From Muscardinus avellanarius (Eukaryota > Chordata > Mammalia > Rodentia > Gliridae): a stretch of DNA of 64,000 nt. The stretch spans positions 66,767,823 to 66,831,822 of the forward strand of contig OY726560.1 in the NCBI GenBank assembly GCA_963383645.1. Direction: 5' to 3'. Under the pieces are notes generated by a model. That model was given only the letters and a program-made list of their open reading frames with translations, searched no databases and was not told the origin of the DNA. Made by a program: the position numbers and the translations under genes. Below are positions 10,086-20,587 of the stretch, one piece after another. Each line of letters starts with the position of its first letter. Within the stretch, counting starts at the first letter, position 1.

Positions 10086-10287
10086 GCCAGGCGTAGTGGC
10101 GCATGCTTGTAATCCCCGCACTTGGGAGGCAGAGACAGGAGGATGGCGCAGGTTCGAAGCCAGCCACGCGTGCTGGCTTAGGAGACCCTGTTTCCAAATA
10201 AAAATGTAAAAAATAGGTCTGGGAGTGTAGCCCGGAGGTAGAAGGGCTTCCAGGAACCCCAGTACCACCAAAAATAATAATAATAAC
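10086..10287 (+). mobile_element. B1-ID SINE, type II
   Basis: Hairpin marker aagccagc-cacgcgt-gctggctt is intact. TSD aataagtactt on both sides (right copy 10288-10298). Confidence 0.92.
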
Positions 10288-10479
10288 AATAAGTACTTAA
10301 AATAAATCATAGTACATTCATGAAGCTGGACACCGTGTAACTATTCAGAAGACTCCATTTTATCATTCTGGGTTGTTATAGGATTGTCTATACAATATAT
10401 TGAATTTTATAAAAAGCAATCTATAGAACAATGTGAAGAGCATGGTCTAATTTGGGCTTTAAAAAAAAGATCATTCCTA

Positions 10480-10669
10480 GCCAGGTGTGGTGGCACACGC
10501 TTATAATCCCCACGCTTGGGAGGCAGAGACAGGAGATTGTGCAGGTTCTAAGCCAGCTGTGCTGGTTTAAGAGACCCTGTTTCCAAATTAAAAAGTACAA
10601 AATAGGTCTGGGAATGTAGTCCGGGGGTAGACAGATTTCCAGGAACCCCAGTACCACCACCAAAAAAAA
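10480..10669 (+). mobile_element. B1-ID SINE, type II
   Basis: Marker 'gctggtttaagagacc'. TSD aaaRgtcattccta-type repeat on both sides (left about 10466-10479, right about 10670-10685, one mismatch). Confidence 0.9.
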
Positions 10670-10799
10670 AAAAGGTCATTCCTACATATACATGCTTGTA
10701 CATGCATATTTGGCTTTTTTTAAAAAAAAAAACTTTAAAGATCCTTTTGAAAGTAAAAATGATATACCCTATTTAAAGAGGCAATATACTCACACTTTT

Positions 10800-11101
10800 A
10801 TGTAGTAGCAGAAGCATTCCCATGATTTGCAAATGTTCCCAAAGGCCTGGAAATAGAAAGATTGTCCCCTCCCATGGCAGTACTGCAAGGTGGTAGAACC
10901 TTTAAGAAGTGGAGCCTAGCCGGGCATGGTGGCACACGCCTGTTATCCCAATACTTGGGAGGCTGAGACAGGAGGATTGCAGGTGCATGGACAGCCTCAG
11001 CAAGTAATGAGACCCTCATCAACCTAGTAAGACCCTGTTTCAAAATAAAAATAGGGCTGAAGGTGTAGCTTGGAGGTAGAATGCCCTTGGATTCAGTCCT
11101 C

Positions 11102-11144
<43 letters not shown>

Positions 11145-11490
11145 AAAAAAGAAGTGGGGCCTAATCAAAGGGGATTGTGGGCCTTGTGGGATCCCCCATC
11201 TCTCTCTCTCTTGCTCTCGCTCTCACTCTAGCTCTCTCTCCCTTTATTTTTCTTTCTCTCTCCCTCACCCCCTCCTTCCTGGATGCCAAGAGGTGAGCGG
11301 CTTTGCTCTAATGCCTGCACACACCCTGCCATGACATTCTGTGGCCTCACAGGCCCAAAAATAACAGGGCCAAGTGCTTATGGACCTAAACCCCTGAAAC
11401 TATAACACACAAGCCAAAACAAATCTTTTCCCCTTAAAAGTCGATTCTCTCAGGTATTTTGTCCCTGTGAGAGAAAGCTAAAACAAGCAT
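10800..11490 (+). mobile_element. MaLR-type LTR fragment, split by a SINE
   Basis: 'ggtggtagaacctttaagaagtgg' on the left, a TC-rich middle (11199-11270), and 'aagccaaaacaaatcttttcc' plus 'tcaggtattttgtcc' at the end are typical of mammalian apparent LTR retrotransposons (ERVL-MaLR). The exact 5' end is not fixed. Confidence 0.65.
10919..11147 (+). mobile_element. B1-ID SINE, type IV, with (CA)n tail
   Basis: Starts 'gccgggcatggtggc'. The 3' end 'cagtaacac' runs into (CA)n and poly(A). TSD agaagtggRgccta on both sides, inside the MaLR LTR. Confidence 0.9.
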
Positions 11491-11726
11491 CAGCCTGATC
11501 CTCACCAAGTCATGATTGAGGACATCTTTCAGTGATTATCCCTTATCCACATCTTCTACTGAAAGGCTTATATTTTGTTGGAAATATAAACATGCCTCCT
11601 CTGATTTCCATTTTTTCTTTTAAAAATCAAATAAGAATTTTTTTTTCATTTTGTTACATAGTCAGTTCCAGTTAATCATGGTTTACTACAGGCGTTTGCT
11701 TAAAGCAGTTAGAAGTATGAGGAAGG

Positions 11727-11895
11727 GCCAGGCATGGCAGTCATGCCTATAATCCTAGTGCTTGGGAGGCTGAGACAGGAGGATTGAGGTTTGAGGACAA
11801 CCTCACTGAGTAGTGAGACCCTGTTTCAAAATAAAAGTAAAATAGGACCAGGGGTGTAGTTTGGAGGTAAAATACCCAAGTTCAGTCTCGTACTA
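11727..11895 (+). mobile_element. B1-ID SINE, type IV, diverged
   Basis: 'gccaggcatggcagtcatgcc' start; ID half 'ccaggggtgtagtttggagg'. A purine-rich (AGG/GAA) tract and a 'gtagta' tract follow. Confidence 0.82.
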
Positions 11896-12536
11896 AAGAA
11901 GGAGAAGGTAAAGGAAGAGAGGAGGAAGAGGAAGAGGAGGAGGTGGTGATAGGCGTAGCAGCAGTAGTAGTAGCAATAGTAGTATCACAACATATAGGAC
12001 AGAATTATCCCAGCAAGTACACAGGAAATTTTTTAGCAGCCTCTGGGCACCTCTGAGTTTTGCAGTTTTCTGTACGAGGGAGAGGATAATGCTACAAGGC
12101 CAGGGATGACACTCCAGATCTCAGGGCCTTCTGCCCAGAGGCAGGAGAGGCATGAGGGCACTGGAGTCAGCAGTACTGAGTCTGGAAGTCATGGTGGCCC
12201 TGATGAGCTAAAAACATCTACCATTTCAATAAAGAAAGCTTAACTTAGTAAAAATATTTAGAAACTAGGATAAGCTCACCCTTCCTTAAGTGGTACCTAT
12301 GTCAGATCTGAGCTATTTTCCTGGATTATGTCTCAGACCCTGTTGAAACTGGCAAGTGGAAAGTGAAAATCCATGAGTTTCCTGACATGTTAGTTTGGTA
12401 GCTTTCATCATGATACATGTAGCAGCAATAGAAATTAACTATGGAAGTTGGTTTCTATCAACCTTAAATTTCCACTTTCAGCTTAATAGCTAACTCAAGA
12501 TTATAAAACATAAATACTTAATGAGATCATCTTGGC
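11896..12536. other. Unassigned stretch holding the left inverted-repeat arm
   Basis: Begins with an AGG/AGA and GTA tract (11896-11985). No gene seen. Contains the left arm of a perfect inverted repeat at 12157-12207. Confidence 0.45.
12157..12207 (+). repeat. Left arm of a perfect 51-bp inverted repeat
   Basis: All 51 bases are the exact reverse complement of 13156-13206. Similarity stops abruptly at both ends. The arm starts 'ggcactggagtcagcag' and ends 'ggccctgatgag'. Confidence 0.95.
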
Positions 12537-12551
12537 CTAAAGCAGTGGGTT

Positions 12552-12780
12552 TGTTTGCTTGTCTGTTTGTTTGTTTGTTTTGCAGGGATGGGGATGGAAC
12601 CCAGGGGCATTTGACCTTCAAGGTACACCCCCTGCCCTATTTTTTATTCTTTATTTAGAAACCGGGTCTCACTGAGTTGCAGAGGGCCTCGCTAAGTAGC
12701 TGAGGCTGTCCGAGAACTGCGATCCTCCTGTCTCAGCCTCCCAAATGCGGGGATTACAAGCGTGCGCCACCACGCCCGGC
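12552..12780 (-). mobile_element. B1-ID SINE, type III
   Basis: (TTTG)n tail, 'ggggatggaacccaggggca', ends 'cacgcccggc'. A diverged TSD (taaRgcagtggKttt) flanks it; the right copy is the first bases of MER20. Confidence 0.9.
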
Positions 12781-12786
12781 TTAAGG

Positions 12787-12980
12787 CAGTGGTTTTTAAC
12801 GGGGGACAGTGTTGACACCCCCATCCCCAAGGATTTGGCAATGTTGGAGATATTTTTGGTTGTCACACCAGAGAGCATCTGGCATCTAAACAGCCTACAA
12901 TGCTCTTTAGCCACAACCCTCCATTACAACAACAACAAAAAAATCCCCATCTAATGCCAGCCAGTGCCAATGCTCAGATG
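12787..12980 (+). mobile_element. MER20 (hAT-Charlie DNA transposon fossil)
   Basis: Starts 'cagtggtttttaacggggg' and keeps 'ggatttggcaatgttggaga', 'tttttggttgtcaca', 'ctggcatct' and 'cctacaatgc', all in MER20 order. The 3' end is decayed. Confidence 0.85.
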
Positions 12981-13337
12981 CCATGGCTTCTTTCTTTCAT
13001 AGTGAGGTATACCAGCTTCAACTAAGCTTAGGACAAAATCCAGCCTCCCTTTGATTATAAAGTCATTAGTTTACTGTGTATGAACTCAGTGCAATACTAA
13101 AAACTATCAGTTAACTCCTGATGTACCTGTCTTCCTGGTATCTCCTCCCCCTTCTCTCATCAGGGCCACCATGACTTCCAGACTCAGTACTGCTGACTCC
13201 AGTGCCAAACTGAGTTACGTGCTCTTCCAAAATACCAGACGTAACTCCACGCTCTATGATAGCTAATCCCTCTGTGCCTGGTATTGTGCTGAGTGCTTTA
13301 TATGCCTTGTTCTTTCTTTCTTTTCTTTGTTATATTT
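12981..13337. other. Short stretch with the right inverted-repeat arm and a MIR remnant
   Basis: Holds 13156-13206. A MIR-like piece on the minus strand is seen at about 13270-13310 ('gtgcctggtattgtgctgag'). Confidence 0.45.
13156..13206 (-). repeat. Right arm of a perfect 51-bp inverted repeat
   Basis: Exact reverse complement of 12157-12207. The 948 bp between the arms hold a SINE and MER20. Confidence 0.95.
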
Positions 13338-13662
13338 TTTTTAGTACTGAGTATTGAACCCAGGGGCATTCTACCTCCGAGCTACATCCTTTTTTAAATT
13401 AAATTAAATTTAATTTTTTAGTGGTACTGGGGATGGAACCCTTCTACCTCCGGGCTACACTCCCGACCTATTTTATATTTTTATTTTTGGAAACAGGGTC
13501 TCTTAAGCCAGCGCGGCTGGCTTCGAACCTGCGCGATCATCCTGTCTCTACATCCCAAGCGCGGGGATTACAAGCATGCGCCACCACGCCTGGCCATCCT
13601 TTTTTTAACTTTGAAATTAAAATTACTTGTGCTGGGATTACAGGTGTGTGCCACCGTACCTA
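13338..13662 (-). mobile_element. B1-ID SINE, old, split by a type II SINE
   Basis: The ID half 'gtattgaacccaggggcatt' on the left and the B1 end 'gctgggattacaggtgtgtgcc' on the right flank the younger copy at 13400-13593. Confidence 0.8.
13400..13593 (-). mobile_element. B1-ID SINE, type II, nested
   Basis: Marker aagccagcgcggctggctt. TSD catcctttttttaa (left about 13387, right about 13594; T-run length differs by one). Confidence 0.9.
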
Positions 13663-13789
13663 GCTCAGGTTGCTCTTTTTGAGTTCCTGGCCACCCTCCT
13701 TGACAGGTGCTGCTTCCCCCGCGGGGGGCTCCAGGGTGCGCCTGCACTCTTCAGCACATCTGCAGCACACGTCCCTGGGTCTCCAGTGT

Positions 13790-13905
13790 TCACTCAGCCT
13801 CCTTTCCTACCACCAGGTCTGCTCCCATCTGTATCTTCAGAGCAGCTCACCAAGCCTCACACATAGGAGGATGCTGCCTGATGAATGAACAAATAGATGG
13901 TTGGT
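13790..13905 (+). mobile_element. L2/MIR-like 3' remnant
   Basis: 'gctgcctgatgaatgaacaaatagatgg' resembles the end of L2-type elements. Weak. Confidence 0.3.
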
Positions 13906-14619
13906 TGTATAGATCTATGCTGTCAAATCTGGAGTCTCATCACATTTGTATTTCCCCATATAGATTCTCTGCCACCTAAAGGAAATCATCTATTTCCGTT
14001 TTTCTCTAAAAATTTTTTTAAAAAGATTCAGAAGTATTATGGTATCTGGAGGCTTCTATGAAATTATTCAGCTAAAAATATAGGTTCTCATCTTGACTCT
14101 GTGTTTCAGTGCCTTGATTCTATTTCCACTGACCTAAAAAAGCTACATTATTCAAGAACTTTACTATTGGAAACGTTTCCTAAAAGCAGTTTATTTAGTT
14201 GATCTTTCAAACACTGTGTCATATGTAATAATATCTGAAGTAAGTGTTAAAATGGTTTTAAAGTTTCTGTGTAGGGTGTTCTGTTGACTGGTGTCATCTG
14301 TCTACAGCTTTTTTTTACAGTAAATGTGTAACCCTATTATGTCTATACAAAGAAAACCACATAATCACCACTTGGCTTGGACTTTGGAGTGGACTTTGAT
14401 CTTTCTCTTCATCTCAAGACCACAGGGTAGCTCTTTGACACATGGAAAAGATATACGTGTATAAAGAAATAACACACAGCTTGTCCTTTCTTATTTGAGA
14501 GCAGTGAATACAGAGATTTGGAGTCTTTTTTTTCTTGTTTGTTCTTTTAAATTCTGAGTGCACATTTATTCATGCACATTGCAAAAAATGTAAATACAGC
14601 ATAGTAATTTCCTATTTTT

Positions 14620-14850
14620 AAAAATCTCCATCTCCTCCTCCTTCTCCTCCACCTACCAGCTTCTTTTCCCAGAGGTAAACACTATTTTGCTAGTATTTAA
14701 ATTCTGAGGGTTGGTGATTCACATGGCACAAACATAAAATGCTATAAAAAGGTGAAGTCTCCCCCTCATTTCCCTTGCAGGTAATCATTGTTACCAGTTT
14801 TGTTTGTCCTTCCAGAATGAACAGTGTCTTACAATATTTAATTTAAAAAT
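14620..14850. mobile_element. Old LINE-like remnant
   Basis: 'cccagaggtaaacact' and 'gttaccagttttgtttgtcc' plus 'ttccagaatg' recall a common old mammalian interspersed repeat; the family is not assigned. Confidence 0.35.
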
Positions 14851-15639
14851 ACTTTTCCTCAGAGTCCGCATTGTAGCTAAATATTTGCAACACAAAATTC
14901 AGTAGAAAAGATATCAACATTTATTGGCCATCTTTTCACCTTTTAAATGTACTTTTAGAGCAAGAAAAGGAAAGGTACACAAAGGACTAAGAGTCTCATG
15001 AAAAGTCTGAAGGTGGCTTTTTGTTTCGACGTGTTGGCTTGTTAGGAAGGTAGAAAAGGAATCCTGCAAAACCTGGGGACCCTTTCCCCGATGTAACAAA
15101 TAGGAACACGTCTCACATGGGAGATCTGGCAGCTGGCCATTCTGAGCAAAAGTCCTACCTCTGTCTCTTAGAAATCAGAACCACCACCTTTTTCCGTCAA
15201 GGCCACTGGTGTTTCAGGAACTCTCTTCAGTATTGCATGTGCTCAAGAATCATGTTCTCAGCCCTCTCCTAAGAGAAAACTCGCCATGTGAGCACCTCAC
15301 TCAACGGTGTACTTTTAAGCCATTCAGTTCAAGGCACCCTTGCAAATCTCTCTGAGGAGACTTTAACTGCAGCCTCTCTCTTCGAGCGCGCATCAGACAC
15401 ACTTTCGTTTCCGGCTTTGCTGTTCTGTTCGACTCTATTTGACTTTGCCTCCTTTTTTCCTCCACATTTGTGCAGAAAGGAAAAAATAAGTTGTCAAGTG
15501 AACACAGCATTCAAGGAAACAAATTGTACGTGCTATGAACTCTGTGGCTCTTTCTCGTCACAATGCCTTCTCTTTAATCAGGATCTGAGACTCTCGGGGC
15601 ACTCTGAAGACTTCTAAAACATTTCCTTCCCATTTTAAA

Positions 15640-15765
15640 TCTCATTAACTCACTATTTTATCCTCACAGCACCCATATAATGAAAGAAGAGAGAACAGGG
15701 TATTATTACCTGTGGATGCATGAGAAAGCTGAGGCCACAGAAATAGTCTCAGTGCTTGGGGACAT
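15640..15765 (-). mobile_element. MIR fragment
   Basis: 'cattaactcactattttatcctcacagcacccatat' then 'gagaaagctgaggccacag' follows the MIR reverse-complement order. Confidence 0.6.
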
Positions 15766-16012
15766 AGAGACGGAGATAAAATCTAGAAAAGAACCTGGGC
15801 GCCCCCGCTGCGATCAGCCCTGCTGACAGTGCTAGGGTCATGGTGGTCCTCTCTTTGCCCTCAGCTGAGCCGCTCCCCCAGCCACAGCACCAAGCCATCC
15901 ACACCCATTTTATCAGTGAAAACCAAAGACTGGAGAGGGTGTGTCCTCCCACATCACCCCTGTGAGGCTAACAGCGGCCAGTGCCATCGCCAGGCCCTGA
16001 TCCTTTAGCCTC

Positions 16013-16074
16013 ATGATGTTAGAAGATATTAGAAGCCCGCCGTATGATGTTAGAAGATATTAGAAGCCTGCCGT
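16013..16074. repeat. 31-bp tandem duplication, two copies
   Basis: Copies at 16013-16043 and 16044-16074 (atgatgttagaagatattag...) differ at one base. Confidence 0.95.
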
Positions 16075-16957
16075 CTCCTGCTGCGGCCGCCTCTCTCCCA
16101 GCAGAGCCCTGGCCTTCCAGCTGTCAGTGAGGAATGAGACACGAGGAATCCAGGGCTGCTGGAGAATTATCAGGATAATTCAGAGCAAGATGGCGTGTAT
16201 CTGGAAAATCCATATAGGTCCGGGGGAAGTAGCCTGATGCCTTGGGAAACTGTCCCCACTTCCAGTGTCCTTTGATCACACCACATGGCCTTGAGCTCTC
16301 CGAGCACAGTCCCTGTGCATGGCTCCGTGTCCAGGGAAGGGGGGCCTGTCAGAATAATTCCCTCAGAAGTCCACCCTTCAGACATTTGGAAGTGAAAAGC
16401 CATTAAAATCACACCAATCGAAAGAAAATCCTAGGCATCTAAGGAACATTTCTGTCAGAGAACAGATCCCCTGAGTAGTGAAGTTTTCATTTTATCTGCT
16501 TTTTACTTTAAGGCATGTTGGGGCTCCAGAGACCTCTGTGAGTTTCTCACCAGTAGTTTCCCCAGGACATCAGAACATCTTTAATTGAGAAGGGACAGAG
16601 AAAAGAAAATGTGGGAAGGAGAGTAAAAGGGCAGAGTTGGAAAATTAATTAGAATAAAAATGGATGCCACTTTCTATATAAATCAGTCAGCTATCACAGA
16701 GTGATCACCAAATTTTGTTGGTGAAAGTAAGCCATTTTCTTTACAGAAGTAAGTGCTTTTCTAATTATAAAACAAATTAGGAATTTCACGTGAATGAAAA
16801 TAAACACATCACCAGAAGTAACTGCCATAAAATTAAGTTTCTATTATATTTTCTTCTAGCACTTTTCTTTATCTAAGTAGGTATACATAACTTCATGTAA
16901 AACAGAAATCATGATATACACCAGTGGTAAAGTTGTTTTATTACTATACTATATGAA

Positions 16958-17161
16958 GCTGGGCGTGGTGGCGCACGCTTGTAATCCCCACGCTTTGGAG
17001 GCTGAGACAGGAGGATCATGCAGGTTCGAAGCCAGCCTCAGGTACTTAGTGAGGCTTAGCAACTTAGTAGACCTTAGTGAGACCTTATTTTCAAATAAAA
17101 TACAAAATAGGTCTGGGAGTATAGCCCGGAGGTAGAAAGCCTCTGGGTTCCACCCCCAGTA

Positions 17162-17204
<43 letters not shown>
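16958..17204 (+). mobile_element. B1-ID SINE, type I, with (CA)n tail
   Basis: Starts 'gctgggcgtggtggcgc'. 'cagtaccac' runs straight into (CA)n of about 40 bases. Confidence 0.92.
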
Positions 17205-17205
<1 letters not shown>

Positions 17206-17219
17206 CTATATATACTAAA

Positions 17220-17459
17220 GCTGGGTGTGGTGGTGCACCCTTGTAATCCCAGCATTTGGGAGGCTGAGACCTGGAAGATCACAGTTCGCGGACAGCCTCA
17301 GCTACTTAGTGAGGCCCTCTGCAACTCAGTGAGACCCGGTTTCAAAATAAAGAATAAAAAAAAGAGCATGGGGTGTAGCTCAGAGGTCGAATGCCCCTGG
17401 GTTCCATCCCCAGACCCACAAAAAACAAAACAAAACAAAGCAAAAAAAACAAAAAAAAC
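17220..17459 (+). mobile_element. B1-ID SINE, type III
   Basis: Starts 'gctgggtgtggtggtgc' with the markers 'ctgcaactcagtgagacc' and 'ggtgtagctcagaggtcg'; A-rich tail with C interruptions. Confidence 0.92.
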
Positions 17460-17779
17460 CACTATATGTTCTATTTATTCCCATAGGTATCTTTTATGGA
17501 AATAAATTTTTATCTACATTATTAATTTTAATAGATACATATTATTTAGTTACATAGATGTACCTACATTTATTTAATCAACATTATTTTGGGGCATTTA
17601 GATTGTATACAAATTTTTTTATACAATGAACAGGTCTAGAATAAACAGCCTTATACAAATGTCTTTGCAGACCAGTTTAATTATTTCCTTAATACAAAGT
17701 CCTGGAAGCAAATTTCTGGGTCAAAGACATACATATTTTGCAGGCAATTAACTTTTTCAATGACCATTTAAACACAATA
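17460..17779. other. Unassigned AT-rich stretch
   Basis: AT-rich; the segment 'acatagatgtacctac..tttatttaatcaacatt' looks like an old L1 3' region but is not assignable. Confidence 0.35.
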
Positions 17780-17875
17780 AGCACGCCTATAATCCCTGTA
17801 TTATCCCTGTATTTGAGAGACTGAGAAAAGAGGATCTCAGGTTTGAGGCCAATACATGAAAACTTAGATCCTGTA

Positions 17876-17899
17876 GAAAGAAAGAAAGAAAGAAAGAAA

Positions 17900-17947
<48 letters not shown>

Positions 17948-17996
17948 GAAAGAAGGGAGGGAGGGAGGGAGGGAAGGAAGGAAGGAGAGAGAGGGA
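17876..17996. repeat. (AAAG)n-(GGGA)n-(GGAA)n purine tract
   Basis: About 120 bases of almost pure purine on the plus strand, grown from a SINE linker. Confidence 0.9.
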
Positions 17997-18036
17997 GGAC
18001 TGGGGGTGTAGCTCAAAAGTTGAAAGTTACTGAGTT

Positions 18037-18236
18037 GCCGGGCGTGGTGGCGCACACTTGTAATCCCCGTGCTTGGAAGGCTGAGACAGGAGGATCGCGC
18101 AGGTTCGACGCCAGCCTCAGCTACTTAGTGAGGCTCTCAACAACTTAGTGAGACCCTGTTTCCAAATAAAATATAAAATAGGTCTGGGAGTATAGCCCGG
18201 AGGTAGAAAGCCTCTGGGTTCCACCCCCAGTACCAC

Positions 18237-18267
<31 letters not shown>

Positions 18268-18290
18268 GAGAAAGAAAGAAAGAAAGAAAG
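18037..18290 (+). mobile_element. B1-ID SINE, type I, nested, (AAAG)n tail
   Basis: Full length. TSD tactgagtt on both sides inside the ID half of the older SINE. Confidence 0.9.
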
Positions 18291-18342
18291 ATACTGAGTT
18301 TAATCCCCAGTACCACAAAAATGATAATGATAATAACATTAA

Positions 18343-18535
18343 GCCAGGCACGTATTAATACCAATACATGGGAGGCTGAGACAGGAGGATCACAGGTTCA
18401 AGGCCAGCCCCAGAAACTTAGTTAGCCCCTCAGCACCTTAACAAGACCCTGTTTCAAAATAAAAAATTTGAAAAAAGACTGGGGTGTAGCTCAGAGGTAG
18501 AATACTCCTAGTTTCAATCCCTAATATCAAAATAA
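18343..18535 (+). mobile_element. B1-ID SINE, type IV, old
   Basis: 'gccaggcacg' start with a gap, ID half 'gactggggtgtagctcagag'. Confidence 0.82.
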
Positions 18536-18599
18536 AGATGATAAGCAAAAAAGGTAGATTTTTTTCTCTAAAATCAATCTAATAGAATATTATGTTAGG

Positions 18600-18795
18600 G
18601 CCAGGCATGGTAGCCCACACTTGTAATCCCAATACTTGGGAGGTTGAGACAGGAGGATCTCAGGTACCTGGCCAGTGACAGCAACTTGTGAGGCCCTCCA
18701 CAACTTAGACCCTGCTTCAAAATAAGAAGTAAAACAGGGCTCAGAGGTAGAATGTCCCTTGGTTCAATCCCCAGAACCACATACACACAAGAAAA
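18600..18795 (+). mobile_element. B1-ID SINE, type IV
   Basis: 'gccaggcatggtagccc' start. TSD aataWtatgttag-type repeat on both sides (one indel). Confidence 0.85.
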
Positions 18796-18833
18796 GAATA
18801 ATGTTAGAGTAATATATTTAAAAGCAAACATGT

Positions 18834-18868
18834 ACTGGGATTATAAGCATGTACCACTACAGCCCGCT
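18834..18868 (-). mobile_element. B1 5'-end fragment
   Basis: Only 'tactgggattataagcatg..ccactacagcccgc' of a minus-strand SINE is left. Confidence 0.6.
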
Positions 18869-18881
18869 ATCTGGTACTTTT

Positions 18882-19073
18882 TTTTTTTTTTTTGCAGTAC
18901 TGGAGATTGAATCCAGGGGCGTTCTACCTCCAAGCTACACCTCCCAGCCCCTATTTTTATTCTTTATTTTGAAACAGGGTCTTACTAAGTAGCTGAGGCT
19001 GGCTGCGAACCTTCCATCCTCCTGTCTCAGCCTCCCAAGTACTGGGATTACAAGTGTGTGCCGCCATGCCTGG
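18882..19073 (-). mobile_element. B1-ID SINE, type III/IV
   Basis: Poly(T), 'gcagtactggagattgaatc', ends 'ccgccatgcctggc'. Directly followed by an extra B1 half (19074-19212), giving an ID-B1-B1 arrangement. Confidence 0.85.
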
Positions 19074-19212
19074 CTTTTATTTTTACTTTAAAACAGAGTC
19101 TTACTAGGTTGATGAGAGTCTCATTACTTGCTGAGGCTGTCCTTGAACCTGTGATTCTCCTATCTCAGCCTCCCAGATACTGGGATTACAAGTGTGCACC
19201 ACCACGCCTGGC
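19074..19212 (-). mobile_element. B1 half without ID half
   Basis: 'actttaaaacagagtcttac' to 'caccacgcctggc'. No matching ID half is found on the far side of the neighbouring SINE. Confidence 0.75.
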
Positions 19213-19268
19213 ACCAGTAACTTTTTAAACTCACATTTTAGTTTCAAATCTTTATAGTACCAGTATGA

Positions 19269-19335
19269 AAGAGGGCTGGAGGTGTGGCTTAGTGGTAGAG
19301 CTCCTGCCTAGCATGTGCTGGCCCTGGGTTCTCCG
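19269..19335 (+). mobile_element. Stand-alone ID element (tRNA-Ala/BC1-type)
   Basis: 'ggctggaggtgtggcttagtggtagagctcctgcctagc' order with an A box and 'ctgggttc' B box, close to the rodent ID consensus, and no B1 half next to it. A poly(A) tail is not obvious. Confidence 0.75.
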
Positions 19336-19858
19336 GAATAAGAAATTGAAAGAGAGAAAGACAATGTAGGAGAGATTCAAGGATACAAAATAAAATCGAC
19401 ATAAATAAAGCAAGGGAAGGAGAAGGACACGGAAAAACGACACCACCAACTTCAGTCCTTAGCTCCTTCCCCATTCCCCTCGGCTCTGAGCCAAAAATCT
19501 GAGTTTTCCGGCCTCTCTAAATGGACTTAACCCTAAGCGCTCAGGCCACAAGGCAACCACAAGCCCAGACCCGCCCCCCAGCAACCCCAGCCTCCTCACA
19601 GTGAAACTCAACTGGTTTGGGGACCTTCCTTTTTCTTAGTCTCAAACTTTATAGCAGGATTTTATTGGTTGAACTTTCAATTTCACTTTCAAAACAGTAT
19701 GAGAAGGGAAAATGAAACATTCCCTAAGCTTCTGAGGGTTGTTAAAAAGTAAAGTTTCAAGAGCGTGTGATAAATTATTATTATTTTTAAAAATCTATTG
19801 ATTAGAGTTCTAAGAAATTGGGGTATATAGAAAAACCCTGGTAAATGAGATCTGACTG

Positions 19859-19859
<1 letters not shown>
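19336..19859. other. Unassigned stretch
   Basis: Pyrimidine- and C-rich at 19540-19620. No gene or known repeat recognised. Confidence 0.4.
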
Positions 19860-19910
<51 letters not shown>

Positions 19911-20061
19911 GGGGATTGAATCCAGGGGCATTCTACCTCTAAGCTACACCCCAGACCTTCTTAGATTTTGTCTCACTGGGTTGCTGAGACTGATCTTGAA
20001 TCTGTGATCCTCCCGTTTCAGCCTCCCAAGTACTGGGATTACAATGCCACCACACCCAGCT
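19860..20061 (-). mobile_element. B1-ID SINE, old, (GT)n tail
   Basis: (GT)n of about 45 bases is followed by 'attggggattgaatccagg'; ends 'ccaccacacccagct'. Confidence 0.85.
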
Positions 20062-20160
20062 TCTGAATGTCTTTTGAATGCTAAAGGATAATCACTCTCT
20101 TACACGCTAGCCTTCCTTCAGTTTGGTTAAGTTTTAGGTAAGCAATTATCTTCTATTTCC

Positions 20161-20216
20161 ATTGGATAGAAAACTAGATGACAGGGTCATTGGATAGAAA
20201 ACAAGGTGACAGGGTC
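20161..20216. repeat. 28-bp tandem duplication, two copies
   Basis: 20161-20188 and 20189-20216 (attggatagaaaac...gacagggtc) differ at two or three bases. Confidence 0.92.
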
Positions 20217-20346
20217 AGATCAGCTTAGCTCCTTCCCACCTTTAGTTCAATGCCTGGCACCTTGACATTCACTAGACAAATATGCATTTAGAACTTTTAA
20301 CTAAGAAAAAATAAACTGGGTGGTGAGGGAGAGCTTTGGGGTTTTG

Positions 20347-20567
20347 GTTGTTTGTTTGTTTGTTTGTTTGTTTGTTTGTTTGTTTATTGTGGGTCTGGGG
20401 ATGAAATCCAGGGGCATTTGACCTCTGAGCTACACCCCCTGCCCTGTTTTTTATTCTTTATTTTGAAACTGGGCCTCACTAAGTAGCTGAGGCTGTCTGC
20501 GAACCGCAATCCTCCTGTCCCAGCCTCCCGAATGCTGGGATTACAAGTGTGCGCCACCACGCCCGGC
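20347..20567 (-). mobile_element. B1-ID SINE, type III, (TTTG)n tail
   Basis: 'gtgggtctggggatg' start of the ID half; ends 'cgccaccacgcccggc'. Confidence 0.92.
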
Positions 20568-20587
20568 TTGGTTTTGTTTATTTCTGT

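Larger units (their letters stand above)
13663..16957. other. SINE-free block of about 3.3 kb
   Basis: The longest stretch without a B1-ID SINE in the window. It holds faint old repeats (see 13790, 14620 and 15640) and one short tandem duplication. No open frame resembles a known protein. The low insertion density could mean a younger deletion history or constraint; sequence alone cannot tell. Confidence 0.5.
17780..18325 (+). mobile_element. B1-ID SINE, old, with expanded purine linker and a nested SINE
   Basis: The B1 half 'cacgcctataatccc', then a long (AAAG)n tract in place of the linker, then an ID half interrupted at 'ttactgagtt' by the SINE at 18037-18290. It ends 'ccagtaccacaaaa'. 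Confidence 0.8.

Noticed and set aside
19269..19335. tRNA-Ala gene
   Set aside because: A and B boxes are kept but the cloverleaf is broken; it is an ID retroposon.
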